A stretch of DNA of 34,633 bases from Acanthaster planci (lineage: Eukaryota; Echinodermata; Asteroidea; Valvatida; Acanthasteridae). Position 1 is the first letter of the stretch; the number at the start of each line of letters is the position of its first letter. The notes under the pieces are model-generated. The model saw nothing but the letters and a program-made list of their open reading frames with translations, was not told the DNA's origin and did not search any database. The DNA lies in contig NW_019091383.1 of assembly GCF_001949145.1 (NCBI RefSeq), positions 273,081 through 307,713 on the forward strand, read 5' to 3'. Positions 32,501 through 34,633 of this stretch are shown here, piece after piece. Position numbers and translations under genes: made by a program.

Positions 32501-34566
32501 TGGGCATCAGGTAGGGACTGAAAACCCAATCCATGTGTGGACCGAGCCGGGCATCGAACCCGGGACCACAGAGGTGGGAGGCAAGGAAAGAACTACCTTG
32601 CCAACTCGACTCCCCAAAGTCCTGTAGGGACTGAAAAACCAGTCCGCATGCCAAGCTAGGTGAGATTTGAACCTGGCTACAGAGGTGGAAGGTGAAGGAA
32701 AAGTCACTATGCCAATCTGACTCTGTAACTACCATCACCATCATGTGCTGAATGACCACATAAAGATGTCGCATTTAACACATATGTAACATTTGTCATT
32801 TGCGCTTTACATGTCGTTATGTCGTTACGAACCTGCAGACATTTTTTTTGTATCTTGGTTTTTTTCTTTAATCTTGGCTCTTGGCCAGTTTGTTTCACAC
32901 TGATCTGGATCTCGATCAGTGATCCCATCGCTGGTTCGTTCCATCCATTAGGCAGGTTTTGGTGTCAGTGAACCAGCGACGGATCACTGATCGCGATTCG
33001 GATCCGCGTGAAACAACGAGGCCCTCTGTCTCCATCTGATGCTCCAACGTCAGAGACAAACCTTTGGTGTGGGTCCTAACCGAAAATTCTCTAAATCCTG
33101 GCCTTGTATCAGACAGCGGGCTGCTTCTGCATCAGCGATTGCAGCTACAAGCTGCAAAATCTAATCTCAAAGGACAAAATTCATAAACGTGAAGAGGCAA
33201 AGACAAGATTTGATGAGCCTCAGGCAAGTGATCACCGAGTCCCACTGAGTCCCCAGTCAGTTACACTTGTGAATATTTCAAAATCTGCATCAGGAAAAAG
33301 ATCGGCGACCAGGAAAAAGTACTCACCACAGATTCCAGTAGAGCATTGACTGCATAGGCTACGTCAAAGGCACAGAACTTTTAAGCAAAAGCAACAGAAA
33401 AATGGAAATATGCATCATTGAAGGGTTTCAAAGTTTTGATGAGAGGGGCTTATTGGCTAATGCTACATGGTCTGCAAGCTTGTCAAACTTGAAAACAAAT
33501 AGAAAAATTGAGGTAGTTAGCTGAAAGGGCCAAATTGTATACATCTGTGAATAAAAGTGTACACAAAAATGATATGCCCACTCAAGTCATCAGAACAGAT
33601 ATGGGCAAGGATGCAAGAAGTTACAATTCCTGGATTTCATAAAAATTCATCTGCCAATTAAATTCTTGTATTTATTATCAGTGGTAGAACAGTGTGAAGA
33701 TAATTTACCTTGTTCTTGAAGCCATACTGGGCATGGAAAGACGAGAGAGATATCTGTTCCAATCTGTAAAAAAAATCAGAGATTACCTTTTTTTTGTTAA
33801 AAGACAGAGGCACATTTGTGTCTACAGACCAAAGCTGTGAAACAGGATGATTAAGTTTGATATCCATTTCAATAGGGGTTCTGATTTAGATAACATCTAC
33901 AACAATATATCTGAAGAAATGTGAGCAATAAAGTCACAAAAGCTACGCAACAAGCTTTGGATGTTCCCAAGAAGTCTCCACTCTCCAGAGAGGAGTTCTC
34001 ACCCAAATTTCCGAGCTGACGTGACCAGCCAATCGGTGACGTTGTCCTTGAGCCCCATGTCCATGGCTGAGAACTTCTGCTTGCACTCCGAGAGTGGCAC
34101 GCCCATGTCGGCCAGGAACTCATGGAGTCGCTTGAAGCCTTTCAAGGTCCACAGCTTCAGACTGAAAAGGAGCAGGAAAAGGACAGAATTAAGCAAAATA
34201 CAGATTTCTTTGATTTTCAAGTCCATTGTGACCATAAGCGCCCCAGTTTACAATCAATACTTATATCATAATGCAAAATTAATCTTTACTTTAGCAGGGT
34301 GAGTTGGACTTCCATTGGATTTTTCTTTAAAAGCACCAATATAACACCCATACAATATTGAAACCCAAACTCAAGAGTCCTTCAATTGTCCACCGACCAT
34401 CACACACCCAGATTTGGCCATTGTGAACTACTGACTAGCAACCTGTCTTGATGCAAACCAAAAGAAATAAACTTGGAGTAAAACTGGTCTTTACTTGCAA
34501 GCTGTGTACGAGGAATGCCTTAGGCTTTCAAAGAGCGACCAGTGTCTGTACAACGCCAACTGAAGT
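29514..34566 (-). CDS. CDC45: CDC45, CMG replicative helicase subunit (partial, C-terminal half)
   Basis: CDC45 joins MCM2-7 and GINS as the eukaryotic replicative helicase. Nine exons on the minus strand join in phase: 34566-34495, 34161-34003, 33763-33709, 33377-33327, 31981-31926, 31383-31161, 30689-30568, 30129-30053, 29581-29514, with TGA at 29516-29514. They encode about 293 residues, roughly the C-terminal half of a protein of about 566 in human. Diagnostic stretches: LYRHWSLFESLRHSSYTAC, RLHEFLADMGVPL, CKQKFSAMDMGLKDN, LLHGLELSKRQFRATV, EGTPDTKYFSRP, LPLVMTAPLNLETGTL, NFFGRAFE and the terminal EDRSKFFDALISLL. The order is collinear with vertebrate CDC45. CDC45 is a catalytically inactive DHH/RecJ-like protein; the N-terminal DHH part lies beyond the right edge. 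Nothing suggests damage. Confidence 0.96.
32245..32729 (-). mobile_element. tRNA-derived SINE with two tRNA-like heads, in CDC45 intron
   Basis: On the minus strand two RNA polymerase III box A/box B pairs occur in tandem. The first has box A-like ATTGGCATAGTGAC (32703-32716) and box B GGTTCAAATCT (32663-32673); the second has GTTGGCAAGGTAG (32593-32605) and GGTTCGATGCC (32550-32560). Each is followed by a TTTTCAGTCCCTA segment, a period of about 113 bases. A body with GGGTTTTCCTCCCACCTCT and a tail GCGCTTTATAAATTAATAAA ending in TAA/TTA repeats complete the element. Such tRNA-headed elements with a CCTCCCAC body are common in marine invertebrates. No intact tRNA cloverleaf is claimed. Confidence 0.75.
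32883..33023. mobile_element. MITE with long terminal inverted repeats, in CDC45 intron
   Basis: Left arm 32892-32937 and right arm 32970-33014 are reverse complements with few mismatches and one indel, sharing GTTTCAC, CGATCAGTGATCC and TCGCTGGTTC. The match extends outward to GGCC at both ends (32883 and 33023), giving arms near 55 bases with a 32-base loop. The inner CGATCAGTGATC core is conserved in both arms. Size and structure fit a miniature inverted-repeat element; the superfamily and target-site duplication were not determined. Confidence 0.65.
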
Positions 34567-34633
34567 CTGGATGATAAATGATTCAGGAAATTAATAATAG
34601 TACACTTGAAAATAAGTAGCATCATGTCAACTA

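Noticed and set aside
32253-32774. 173-codon minus-strand open frame.
   Set aside because: It lies inside the SINE and reflects repeat sequence, not a protein gene.

Overview
The window is eukaryotic, intron-rich genomic DNA. It comes from a metazoan and most likely a marine invertebrate deuterostome. An echinoderm or other ambulacrarian is my best guess, based on the recurrent TAGGCCTA/CGTTAGGCC-type motifs and the style of the tRNA-derived SINE. This is a judgement from sequence style, not a proof. Introns are GT-AG with one GC-AG, and every exon-exon junction I assembled keeps phase except one gap in the middle gene.

Layout. (1) Positions 1-7.7 kb, minus strand: the 5' two-thirds of RAD54B, a Swi2/Snf2-type recombination translocase. 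Thirteen coding exons give 626 codons, and the 3' end runs off the left edge. (2) 7.7-9.5 kb: the head-to-head intergenic region, with a CpG-rich block, two inverted consensus CCAAT boxes and a cluster of TAGGCCTA-like motifs. (3) 9.5-28.9 kb, plus strand: a complete-looking HFM1 (Mer3) meiotic helicase in 32 identified coding exons. It carries all the main SF2 helicase motifs, a Sec63-type region, a Cys zinc-binding motif and a C-terminal tail much longer than in vertebrates. One expected short exon, holding the segment just upstream of motif I, is not visible; unrelated minus-strand coding-like sequence begins exactly where exon 5 ends. (4) 28.9-29.2 kb: a short tail-to-tail intergenic region occupied by a long hairpin. 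(5) 29.2-34.6 kb, minus strand: the C-terminal half of CDC45, nine exons, running off the right edge.

All three genes act in DNA replication or recombination. RAD54B remodels RAD51/DMC1 filaments and D-loops, HFM1 promotes crossover maturation, and CDC45 is a subunit of the CMG replicative helicase. The divergent RAD54B-HFM1 arrangement suggests shared (for example germ-line) transcription; this is inference. Mobile DNA sits in introns: a dimeric tRNA-headed SINE and an inverted-repeat MITE in CDC45, and further inverted-repeat elements in HFM1. No tRNA, rRNA, CRISPR or bacterial feature was seen.
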